Source of the DNA: Canna indica
Lineage: Eukaryota; Streptophyta; Magnoliopsida; Zingiberales; Cannaceae
Assembly (NCBI GenBank): GCA_034359265.1
Contig: CP136891.1
Coordinates: 76,810,501 to 76,874,500 of the forward strand
Reading direction: 5' to 3'
Length of the DNA stretch: 64,000 bases
The stretch's first letter is position 1, and every line of letters starts with the position of its first letter. Positions 21,391-32,700 of the stretch are shown in pieces. A model generated the notes under the pieces. The model was not told the DNA's origin, ran no database searches, and saw nothing but the letters and a program-made list of their open reading frames with translations. The position numbers were made by a program, and so were the translations under genes.

Positions 21391-23287
21391 GGGGGCATTT
21401 GATTGCCGGCAAGTACAAATGATGTCAAAAATATTTGCATGCAAAAGTAAATATCCGCGAATAAAATTTACAACATATTATTTGGTTGCCCTTAAGTAGA
21501 GTTGCAATTTTTATTTTCAAACGTTTGATTGACCGCAAATAGAAGTTGCAATTACACTTGCAACTTGCATCTTCGTATCTAGGTCTAGTAATTTTGACAC
21601 AATTTGATATAGGAGTGGTAGTTTTTGGCTCGGCCCGATAGCCCGACCGACCCAGCATGAAAAAAATCAGATTCGGGTCGGCTTTTATCGGGTTTGGGCC
21701 GTTATCAGACCGACCCAATAAGGTTGATCCATTATCGTGTCGGCTCGGGCCAAGTGTTATCGAGACGATCCAACCCGATAACCCGATAAATACTTCAGAT
21801 AGGTATTAACACAATTAAAATTCGTTAGTTATCGAGTTTAAATCTAATTTTAAATATTTTTTAGTGGTATCATGTGTTGGCTTAAGGTTTTCAACATTGG
21901 TCTTAATCTCAGTTTTGATGATAACAAATATGAAACTAATATTTCATTGAGATATCTTTCATGTTCCATATCGGTTAGCGCACGACGTCCTCAATAAAAA
22001 ATATCGAAGAAATTGGGAAATCGAAAGGACGTTGGTCGACGCGCTCGGATTCGTTGGGAAGATAGAGTCTAACTTTAGAGTGTCTAGTTTATATTGTAAA
22101 ATTCTCATGATGATGTATAAGAACTCAAAAATCATCCCCGAATTCCAAAATATAAAAACCCGAAAACCATCCTGAAATACCCTAGGGAGCTCCTTGGAGA
22201 GTTATATGACCTAGGCACTTTCTTGACATAAAAAATGACGGTAATTATTCATTGGGTTAAAATTAGATAACGATGTATTTTTAAGAATTTTTTTTGAAGC
22301 CTTTAGCCTACCCATTATTGACTTGAAAGATTAAAAAAATTTCGTTTTCTAAAAATTTATACTAGACCTCAAAAACTAGATTTTGATTCTTAAGGATTTT
22401 TTTTTTATAGATATTTTTATTGAATCCAAATGGGGGTAATTATTATATAACATTTATGTTTTAAAGTTAATAAATGTTATATAAATAGACTTAGCGAAGA
22501 CGAAATCCAAACGAGCAGAAAAACTCAGCCAAACAAAGCAGTCTGTCTAATTTCGATCGACCGAATGGTGTCAAAATCTGGCAGTAGCCAATTCGATCGA
22601 CCCGGTCGGTCGACCAAAGTGTGCCAAAAAATGGCAGTGACTACTTCGATCGACCGGATAATAGAGGAGCCAGTTCGCGATTAAGTCGGTCGACCGAACA
22701 ACGCGGTAGAAGCGCAGAATGGCGCCGGCCGCTGGACGGTCGATCGGCCGGTCGACCGACGATCGATCGGACAATCGACCAAGCGTCGCCAAAGGGCAAA
22801 AATACGCTCGTTGTCGCGTTGTTTCTCATGGGGGGTTATAAATACCCATCTCAATCCTTCCTCAAGCCAACTATTGATGCTTCTAAGCCTCAAAGTGTTA
22901 TTCCTAGCATCTCCACAAGCATTCATTGAGACATTCTTGCATAAACCCTAGTTTTGATCTACACACCTTGATTTAGTTAGGGATGGCACTGGGGCGGGTT
23001 TGGGACGGCGAAGCCAATCCTATCCCAAACCCATTAAGAAAATTCAATCCTAAACTCGTCCCAAACTCGTTAGTATTTTGAAGGATGATTCCCAAATCCA
23101 TCCCACTAATTTAACGGGTACCCACTGGGAACTCGCTTTTCGCCCGTTAACAAATTATATATATATATATATATACAATTTACATATCACAACATAATTA
23201 TCACAACATTTAAACATAAATCATATAAACAGTAAGCTAATTTAAACAATGAAATCAATTATCTGAGCTAGTATCAATGACTATCGA

Positions 23288-23741
23288 TAGGGCTGTCCAT
23301 TCGGTTCGAACCGAATCGAACCGAACCGAATTGGGCCAAACCAAAATTTTTTCTTTACCCAAACCCGAACCCGAACCCGAACCGAACATTTCCTAACCCG
23401 ATTTAACCCGAACCGAAATAATTCAATTCGGTTCGGTTCGGTTTTCAACCCGAAAACCGAATTTTTAATTAATTTGATTAAAAATTAAAAATTAAAAATA
23501 ATTATTTAATACTTATTTACTTAATTCAGTTAAAAATTAAAAAAAATATTTTTTTAATTAATTCGGTTTTCGGTTCGGGTCGGTTCCCGAATTCCGGGAA
23601 CCGAATCCGAACCGAAATACAAATTTCGGTTCGGTTCGGGTCAAAGAACCGAACCTACAATGGTTGAAACCGAACCGAACCGAAAATTTTGGTTCGGTTT
23701 TTCGGTTCGGTTCGGTTTGAACCGAACAGTGGATAGCCCTA
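23288..23741. mobile_element. hAT MITE, 454 bp, with GGTTCGGTTCGG foldback
   Basis: It begins TAGGGCTGTCCATTCGG and ends ACAGTGGATAGCCCTA. Perfect 8-bp duplications ACTATCGA flank it at 23280-23287 and 23742-23749. Both halves consist of TTCGGTTCGG or its complement, so the element is largely self-complementary. It is the innermost insertion of the cluster. Confidence 0.92.
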
Positions 23742-23934
23742 ACTATCGAGAGCTAGTAAAGACTATCAATTATCTAAAGAAAAAATGACTTCTTTCATGC
23801 AAAGAATCAATAGGAGTAGACGGTAGGTAACAATTAGAAAATAAGCAAGAAAAATAGCTTCTTTCATGCAAAAATCAACAGTAAATAATTGCAGGCGGCA
23901 GGTAAGAAAAAAGTTTTAAAAAAAAATAGAAAAA

Positions 23935-24300
23935 AACCTAAGAATCAGATCAAGGGGCGTCCGGCGTCTGCGTCGCAGCGTCAGGAGAAGCAGATCGCTG
24001 CGTCGGGTCCGTCAAGAGAAGCAATCATCGGAGCAGATCACGACATTAGGTTCGTTGGGAGAAGTAGATCGAGGCGGTCGACTGCTGTTGAGAGGCGTCG
24101 GGAGAAGCAGTCGTCGGAGTAGATCGCGGCGTCGAGTCCGTCGGGAGAAGTAAATCGAGGCGACCGATTGCTGTTGAGAGGTGTCGGGAGAAGCAATCAT
24201 CGAAGAAGTACATCGATTGGCAGCCGGCTCTGTTGAGAGGCGATTGGCTGTTGTTGAGAGGCGTCGAGATTGAGCGGCGGTCACGAGAGAAGCGGTCGTG
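23935..24300. repeat. GC-rich tandem array with GTCGGGAGAAG units
   Basis: Units of roughly 87 bp with the order GTCGGGAGAAGTAGATCGAGG, CTGCTGTTGAGAGG, GTCGGGAGAAGCAGTCGTCG repeat with variation inside the hAT-like element. Long open frames on both strands here follow from the repeat and are not genes. Confidence 0.65.
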
Positions 24301-26133
24301 TGATTGAGGAGCGGCGAGAGGACGATCTAGTGAAAGGAGGGGCAGCGAGGCGGCGAGCGAGCGTGAGGGCAATCGGGTAGATGACTGAGATAGTGAGGCA
24401 TTGGGTGACTGAGTGAATCGGGTGAATTAAAATAATGTATTATTAATTTATTTATATTATATAATGGGTTAGGAATTAGGGTATAAGTAAAAAGACATAA
24501 TTATCCCTATATAAGTATATATTAGATAATATGAAAGGTATTTAAGTAATTTTACCCTTAACGGGTTTGGGACGGATTTTAGACTAAAATCCTGGACCCG
24601 TCCCAAACCCTACAGGGTTTTTACCTCAAAATCCTATACCCGTCCCACGACCCAACGGGCAAAACCCGCTAATGACCTATCAGGGTCTGGGATGGGTAAA
24701 TACTCATTTATACAAACCCATTGCCATCCCTAGATTTAGTCTTCAAAATTTATCGATTCATCATCTCAATGTATCAAGAGGACTACAGAGTATCTTTTGG
24801 AGCTAAGTACTTGTTGTTTGATTTGTTGCTCCAATTGTTATTGTATTTTGTTGTTTATTTTATTATAATTGAGCTTGTGTAAACCTAGAGTGCTAGATTG
24901 ATTGAGTTGGTGGTTGCCTTGGTGTTAAGACTTAATTCCACCGGTGTAAACTTAATTAGTTTATTAGGATTAGTTCTTGTTGTGCTTAGGATTGAGGTGG
25001 AAGAGTGTTCTCAGTAGGAAGGCGGAGACTTTCCGGGTGTGGAAGTGCATTCGGTGTGAGAACGGAGACTCTCTGGTGAAAACGTCCTCGTTGTAAAGGA
25101 AACAAGATAATCTAGTAAAGCTAGTTTGAAAATCCTAAGCGGGGTGCTTAGGTAGTTGAGTAGACATTGGGGCCGAACCACTATAAATAATTGTGTTAGC
25201 ATTGTGTTCCTTGCATTTCTTATTGCTTATCATTTATATATCTTGCTTCTGCTTACTTCTTGATTCGTGAATTGCCTAAGTAATCTAAGAAACGATTAAA
25301 ATCGAATGTAGGCTAATTGTTTAGTTAACACACTATTCACCCCCTATAGTGTGGTCATTTCACCCAACATCATGCTAAATGGGTCGGGCCGTATTGACCC
25401 ATTATTTTTAGTGTCGGGTCGGGCTGGTGTTTTCGAGTCGATCGAACACAAATTTTTTTAGGCCGGCCCAAGCACGAACTTTTTCGGGTCGTGCCTGACA
25501 CAAAAGTTTAGTCGGGCCAAACACGAATTTTTTTCTGATCGAATCAATAACTTAGGCCTGTCACGATTTGCTAGACCTAGTCTGATAGCCTAACACGATA
25601 AAATCATGATTAGGGAACCCATTATCGTGTCGGGCTAGGGGATGTAGGTCCGACCCGACCTTATAACTCGGGATCGGCCTGAGCCCAAAGCGGCGATCCC
25701 CTGTCGGGCCGGTTAAAATATGTTTTATATTATTTAATTATTTATCAAAATAAATTAATATTTTTTATTTTTATATAATACTGAAAATATATTGAAAAAA
25801 ATATCAAACGACATCAGACCTAAAATCTAACACTACCATCGCGTTCGGCGCGCGAAAACCTACAACTTTGATAGTTATGTTATCTCCATCCGACAACTTT
25901 AAGTCGTCAAAATTAATTATTTTTTAATACTTAAATTATTGTATTTACCGCTCGCAATTTTGTATTGTGAGCTTTTTGTGCTTCAATTCCATTTGCGACC
26001 CTGCAAATGATATTAGAAATACAAATTGTAACTAGTAAATTCTGTAAAATATACTTTTGCAATCAATCAAATAAATTTATTATCTAAATATTGCAACTAG
26101 AGTTGCAGCATTTGTGGGCAATCAAACGCCCCC

Positions 26134-26767
26134 TTAGTAAATACAAATTATCCACGGGACAAAAATATGAATGCCCTTATCTTTATTATCTGATCAAAAA
26201 TCTATCTTCTATCTCATTCGACCACTTGGAGTGGGCAAATCCAATCCGAAATATAGATCCTCTCGAACTGGACCGACTTGACCAAATCAACGTCATTTTT
26301 TTATTTTTAAAATTTTGGGTTCAGATTTAACTTCAAGTTTTTATTGAACAACACAATTTCATTCAACCAGATTTGAACTGATTTTTTTTAAAAAATAAAA
26401 ATAATTTTAATTATAAATTATTAGGTTAGCCAAGGCTCTCATCACACAAAACTGAGGAATTGATTGTATAGCATATAGGACACGTGCTCAAGGGAGTTCA
26501 ATTGGAGCTCTTTGTTGTTGCTTATCCATTCTAGTTCGTCGAATGGTTGAAGTTATAATAAGACTTGGTACCTACTAGATCAGCTGAACTATTTTCTCTA
26601 ACGTAACAATATTGCACGTCTGCTTTTGATTTGCCATATTAGATTATTATTCTTGCATTATTACCTAACTTATCAAAAGTAGATAGCACCAGGAGTACGA
26701 ATATGTTGATATTGTAACAATTCCTTTAGCCTATAAATATATGTTCTTGTTTTGCTATTATCAAGTA
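26134..26767. other. AT-rich intergenic stretch
   Basis: I see no gene or bounded repeat. It separates the nested cluster from the Ty1/copia remnant. Confidence 0.4.
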
Positions 26768-29035
26768 TGTTTAAAAAATAGAAATTGATAGAGGAATAAA
26801 AGTAGATTGCACTGATGATGGACAGACAACCATTTTTATACGCTTACAATGAGAAATAGATAATACTTAGACTCCTAAAAACTAGGATAACATTAACATC
26901 ACTGAGACATTAACAAAAGATAATACCCACGAATAATATGATTAATACTATTAAATAATAATTAAAGAAGCTAATGGGGAACATGGTCCACTAAGCTTAG
27001 GTAGTCACCGAACTTAGAGAAACACGTGAACGTGGAAGTTGCACTAACTTTTAACACTCGCCCCTTTGTGCAAGCTTCCGATCAACAATACTCATAGTTT
27101 TTCTGAAGGATTCAAACTTAGGTTTTATCAAAGTCTTAGTGAATATGTCAACCACTTGATTGTTGGTGCGAATACCTTCTAGCTCAATCTATTGGTTAAA
27201 AATTTTCTAACGAACAAAATGATGTCAAACCTCAATGTGTTTTGTTCGAGCATGAAAGATCGAATTTGATGCAAGTTTAATAGTACTTTCATTGTCACAC
27301 CTGATCTGCACAACATATATAATCAACTTTGCATAATATGTCTCCAATCAACCTCTTCAACCAAATACATTTACTTAGCTTTGGTGCTCGAAAAAGCAAT
27401 AACACTTTGCTTCTTGAAACACTAAGAGATCACTGCTAAACTAGTGTTAAAACAATAACCTCAAGTTGAACGACAATCACTGATATCTTTTGCTCAATCT
27501 GCATCACTAAATTCATTTAGCAAAAAATTATCACATCTCATATACATAAGATCATAATTAAGAGATTATTTTACATAACACAATATCCTTTTTGCCGCAT
27601 CCAAATGAGGAGTTCTTGAATTCTGTATAAATTGAGAAATAACACCAACAAAATATGAAATTTCAGATTTAGTGATCATTAGATAAATTAAGCTTCCCAC
27701 AAGCTGTCAAAACTTTTAGCATCCTTCATCAGTTTCCCTTGAGCATACATCAAATTCCCTACAGCAGATGCAAAGGGAATCTTCTGCATTTACTTTTTCT
27801 CAAACTCATTATTGGGGCACTGGTTGAGATTAAATTTGTCTTCTTATCGATGAATCTTGTGAGTACCTTATCGATGTAGCTCTTCTGTGATAACCCAATG
27901 ATACCCTGCGAGAGATCTCGATGTATCTGGATCCCTAATACAAAAGAGGCGCCCCCAAGATCTTTCATCTCGAACCTCTTCGATAGAAATATCTTGGTTT
28001 CGTGCAATAAGTCTATATCGTTACTCGCAAGCTAAATATCATTGACATATAAAATCAGGAAAATGTACTTGCTCCCACTAAACTTATGATATATACATTT
28101 ATCTCAAAACCAAAGGAGATAACAACTTGATGAAATTTATGCTACCACTAGCGGTAAGCCCGCTTTAGGTCGTAGATGATTTTTTTAGTTTTCAAACCAT
28201 CTTCTTTGGGTCTGCCGACACAAAGTTTTTCTGATTATCCCATATAAATCGTTTCATCAATGTTACCATTGAGAAACACTATTTTTACATCCATTTGATG
28301 TAATTCCAGATCGAAGTGAACCACAAATGTCATTATAATCATGAAAGAGTCTTTCGAAAAAATTGAAAAGAAAGTCTCTTTATAATCAATGTCTTCCTTT
28401 TGAGTAAAGTCTTTTGCAACGAGACGAGTCTTATATCTTTTCACATTACCGTTTGAATCCCTTTTGATTTTAAAAATTCATTTGCAATCAATGAGTTTCA
28501 CTCCAAACATCATTATGATGCATAGACTTTATCTCCTTATTCATGGCATCAATCTACTTATGAGAGTGAGAGCTTTGCATGACTTGACAAAAGTTGATCG
28601 GATCATCTTCCATCACATCAATGTCAGCCTCATGCTCTTGGAAAAATACGATGTAATGATATGAAATTGCACTTATCCTCTCTCTAATGTACCTCCTTAA
28701 TGTCATCTATTTTTTAGGTTGTTGAGTTTGTTCTTCGTGGGTAAATTTCTTAGGAGTGAACTCTTGAGGCTCAATGTAGAGCATTTTAGTGTTGTCTTGT
28801 GGTTTCGAATTTATTGTTTGATCAATAACATGAACAACAACCATAGGAAGAGAAATGAATTCCTCTTCAAAGACATCTTTAACCATATCTCTCCACCCCA
28901 AACTCAATATCCTCAAAGAATTAGACATTTCTCGTCTCAAAAAATATCCTATTTGTGGGATCATAAAATTTACACCCCTAGACCTCTCAGAGTACCTAAC
29001 AAAAAAATAACATCTAATCGTTCTAGAGTCCAATT
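26768..29035 (-). pseudogene. Truncated Ty1/copia retrotransposon (integrase end, RT, RNase H, 3' LTR)
   Basis: Read on the minus strand, 29033-28707 is the end of the integrase region (DSRTIRCYFFVRYSERSRG). It is followed by the reverse transcriptase (KTRLVAKDFTQKEDIDYKET, HQMDVKIVFLNGNIDETIYM near 28250-28440, SKRFEMKDLGGASFVLGIQI at 27985 down) and an RNase H part near 27330-27700. Stops and frameshifts separate these pieces. The RT active site YVDD reads YVND and is followed by a stop near 28035. A purine-rich tract beside 27057 precedes TGTTAAAAGTTAG, the likely start of the 3' LTR, which may end with TTAAACA near 26768 (about 289 bp). Gag, protease and the 5' LTR are missing at the right. 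It is not functional. Confidence 0.85.
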
Positions 29036-29660
29036 TCTTTTCATTTGGTCGATATAGCCTAGCCTTAGTTGGACATCCCCAAATGTGCCTTAAATTTGGC
29101 GTCTTGTCCGTCCATAGTTCATAATATATTATTATGCGTTAGATTATTAAAATGTATATTATTATGTTTTAGGTATATATATATTCTTAAAATATTTTAT
29201 TTTTTTTGTTTGATTCATTTTTAATTCATGTCAGAATTATCATGTTGGCACTTAACTATAAAAGTTAACGAATGGATCAAACGAAACCGAAAATAATTTT
29301 TAAAAGACTATTTTTTTAAAAAAAGAGAAATTAAACATCTAATCGTTCTAGAGTCCAATTTCTTTTCATTTGGTCGATATAGCCTAGCCTTAGTTGGACA
29401 TCCCTAAATGTGCCTTAAATTTGGCGTCTTGTCCGTCCATAGTTCATAATATATTATTATGCTTTAGGTTATTAAAATGTATATTATTATATTTTAGGTA
29501 TATATATATCCTTAAAATATTTTATTTTTTTTGTTTGATTCATTTTTAATTCATGTCAGAATTATCATGTTGACACTTAACTATAAAAGTTAACGAATGG
29601 ATCAAACGAAAACGAAAATAATTTTTAAAAGATTATTTTTTTTAAAAAAAGAAATTAAAT
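29011..29660. repeat. Tandem direct duplication, 325-bp period
   Basis: CATCTAATCGTTCTAGAGTC starts at 29011 and again at 29336, and the two 325-bp copies are nearly identical throughout (a few substitutions and small indels). The unit includes the last part of the copia-type integrase frame plus AT-rich flank with GTTAACGAATGGATCAAACG. It ends about 140 bp before the ATG of the ankyrin gene. Confidence 0.92.
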
Positions 29661-29799
29661 AAAAATAATAATATTTTGAAAAATTAAAAATATAATTAAG
29701 CCAACCAAAAACTACCAATCTTGCTAAATTGATAACACCGCAATAAAACAAAAAATATTTATCCAAGCCACTCCGCTCTGCTCTTGGCGCTGGACAGAA

Positions 29800-32700
29800 A
29801 TGCCACCGCCATGCTCGCTCCTCCTCTCCCTCGACGTTTTCATCCCCCTCGCCGCTGCCACTCCACGCTACCTGCCCTTCTCCCGTTCTCCCCCGTTCAT
29901 TTTCCCCCTTCCCTCTCCCTCCTCCACCGCCAAGCCCTTTCCCCTCACTGCCGCCGCCGCCTCCTCCTCCCCCTCGTCCACCCCCACCTCCTTCCCCTAC
30001 TCCTATCCGAACCATTACGGAGACCATGAGCAAGAATCACGAGTTGCAGCACCGCAGGACGACGAGCTCGTGATCGGCGATTGCCTTGTCTTCGAGGATG
30101 GCGCTTTCGAGGACGGTGACCCCTTCGAAGCGCCCGCACCCTCCCCCTCAGCCGTACCCAAGAGGTCCTCACGGAGAAAGCCCGCCGCCACGGTGGTTGA
30201 ACCCGAAAGCTTGGTACCGGAGAAGTGGAAGGAGACAGTGGAAGAGATCAACTTGACTAAGAAGGAGAAGCGGAAGATTTCACACGAGTTGAAGTTTGGG
30301 AGCCGTATGGAGCGGAAGAAGAAGACTTCCGTGCCGGACATGGAGGAGTACCGGGCACGGCGCGAGACGATGCTCTCCCGACTAAAGCCCGTGGCCCTCG
30401 ATGACCCCCGTGGGTTTCCGAAGGAGGAGGCGGTTGTGGAGCCTCCTGGACCAGAGGGGTCCTCGGGTGGAAGGGTCGCTCCGAGGAACCCTAGGCTGGG
30501 GTTGGATGGGGGAAAGTTGGAGGACATTGCAGATTTCTTTAACAGCGGAAAGTACGTGCCCCGGGATGCGTATGATGACAAGAATCCCAAGGGTGAGTTA
30601 CCGATGATATATTGCATTTGGTTTTAACTAAATTATGTTTTTTTAGCAACCAGGGGTTTTTGCATGATGAAATCTATGCATTATAACAAAAAGAAGCCAT
30701 GATGGAAAGAGCAAGAGCTAGAAATCTGTGATATCTATGTCGGGCGAAAGTTCACAATGCTTGATGGTTCTACAACCATTTTTTGAGCTTAGGCATCTTG
30801 AGTTAATGGGTATTTCAAGTTATAGTTTTCCCATTGAACGGTGTCACGACAGCTTGACAAGAACAACCTAAAGAATGCAATGAATGTTATGTTAAGGTGG
30901 CATGGGCAGGGACTGAATCCAATTGGTGGATTTGACTATCTTTAACTAATTGTTCTACATAGGAGGAAAAATCTGCTGCAAATGAACGCATGTTTCGCAA
31001 AGTACATAACTATACTCTGTGTGTGCATTATCTGCAGTAATAGCATTAACTGCTGTGGAAATAAAAATTGGTAGGATAATTTTTTTCTCACTTGCTAGAA
31101 TGTCTTATTAGGTATTGCATTGATGCTTGTGCTTAGTTATAACATTTAGATAGTTTCAGATTAAGTTGGGAGTCAAAATTCTTATAGAATAAAAGTCAAG
31201 GTTGAAAAAACAAAAGAAATTCTTTACCATATTACACAAAATAAATATCCATAGTATCATCCAATGTTGAAATTAATTGATAAGATTCGCTTCCATTTAT
31301 TTGTTGAATAGATAAATTTGTTGAAAACCCCATAGCTATACTTAAGAATAAAACACTAGTAAAAGCTCATATACGATGAATATTTTTTGTTGCTTAATTG
31401 TTGTACAGTCTCATTGCACAAAATTTCTGTCTTGTTTTCCATATTGTCATTTTCTCCTCTGGACAAATAGTTCTCCTCTAATAGACCGAGGGATAAGTAG
31501 TTGACTCATTCGGATACAGATCATGAATGTTTGGAATTGGTGCAATGGAAATTCCATATATTGGCTTGCATGATGTCCCATTGATTTTATCGTTTGCACT
31601 TCCTAGTAATAAGTTCATTTATGGATAATTACATTTACATGCTTGGATAAACTAGGAAGTACATCCACTGGGCAACAGGGAAATCTTATATTTAAAATTA
31701 TGGAAGGAGAGTATGTGCCCATATGTTTTGGTGACAAACATTCTTATAGGGTTACAATTTCTACGTATTTTATTGTACACCTTCAAGTGTTGCATGCTTG
31801 TACTTGCACGAATCTGGTACATTCTTATGGGGTTACTATTTCTACTTGTACACTACATGACTACAAATGTCGCATGTGGGTACTGCACACATCTGGTACA
31901 CCTATGGCTCTTCAAGGAAGTTAGGTCTAACCTTTCAGTTTGCTGGAGTATAAATTAAAAAGCTGTTGTATGTATCATGTCCCTCTATTTACCTTTTGGT
32001 CTACTCAAGGTACATCAGGCTATGAGCTACCTTATAACGAGGCCCTTGTTTGATTTCTAGATTCTCCTTGCATATACAACTTTTTATCGTTTGTCTCATT
32101 TTGAATCGTGATGAAATCTTAAGAATGACTGAAGGTGTAAGCCAAATAGTCTCTTTTTTGTGCACTGCTGTATATGCTATAAGGATTTCATGATTCATTT
32201 TTTTCATGAATTGGAAATGTTGTTTGTAGATAACATTTGCTGAGAAAGGGTATGTTCTCGATTGGAACTTAGAATCTTTTCATTGCAGCATGACCTTTCT
32301 GCCTCTGTTGCTTTAGGTTATTTAGTAGAAATGGTAAAAAGATATCCTTTTTTTATGAATTGCACTTGTTTTTTATGATTGAAATTCTTGTTTATTCCTC
32401 AACACTTTTTTGATTTCTTATACCAGCATGATACTTCAATCTGATATGTGTTCTTTGTTCATTAAATATCGATGCGGTTAACTCAATGATATATCAGATG
32501 GGTCTTCTTGAACGATTTTATGATTCTCATTAAGTGGACTCTTAGAAGTTTTTACAATACAGTTGTCCTTAAAATGCTTTATGTTAGTTTTGGTCTTGAA
32601 AAAGTTTAACAATGTCTTTTTCCCCTCAATCTCATAGGTCGTCGTAAGTTGTTCACGGAGGAAGAAAAGAAGCTCTTGAATAGACGCATACCTAATTTGG

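Larger units (their letters stand above)
22978..24732. mobile_element. hAT-like element, 1755 bp, inside the solo LTR
   Basis: Termini TAGGGATGGCA (22978) and TGCCATCCCTA (24722-24732) are perfect 11-bp inverted repeats. Perfect 8-bp duplications GATTTAGT flank them (22970-22977 and 24733-24740), diagnostic of hAT insertion. Subterminal GGTTTGGGACGG/TCCCAAACC motifs recur at both ends. No transposase is recognised. The interior holds a younger hAT MITE and a GC-rich tandem array. Confidence 0.9.
21875..25369. mobile_element. Solo LTR, about 1.73 kb before later insertions
   Basis: The sequence begins TGTTGGCTTAAGG and ends CACCCAACA (terminal TGTTGG...CCAACA). It is flanked on both sides by TCATG (21870-21874 and 25370-25374), a perfect 5-bp target duplication. 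No gag, polymerase, primer-binding site or second LTR is present, so it is a solo LTR left after recombination. Within it are GGTCGATCGACC-type repeats (22545-22800) and a 1755-bp hAT-like insertion. The first 60 bases resemble the sequence beginning at 61294. Confidence 0.85.
21605..25740. mobile_element. GGGTCGG-rich element split by an LTR insertion
   Basis: The blocks 21605-21874 and 25375-25740 share CGGCCCGATAGCCCGACC, GGGTCGGGC and TTATCGTGTCGG motifs and are separated exactly by the solo LTR. I read them as two halves of one older element inside the outer MITE. Its termini are not resolved. Confidence 0.5.
21391..26133. mobile_element. Outer MITE of a nested insertion cluster
   Basis: The left end GGGGGCATTTGATTGCC (21391) is mirrored by GGCAATCAAACGCCCCC ending at 26133 (16 of 17). 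The next bases inside both ends share motifs such as GTTGCAA/TTGCAAC. The flanking triplets are TTT (left) and TTA (right), close to the TWA duplication of Harbinger elements but not identical. Its own sequence is about 1.2 kb; the rest is later insertions. Confidence 0.7.

Noticed and set aside
23889..24372. Long Arg/Ser-rich frames on both strands
   Set aside because: They arise from the GC-rich tandem array within the hAT-like element.
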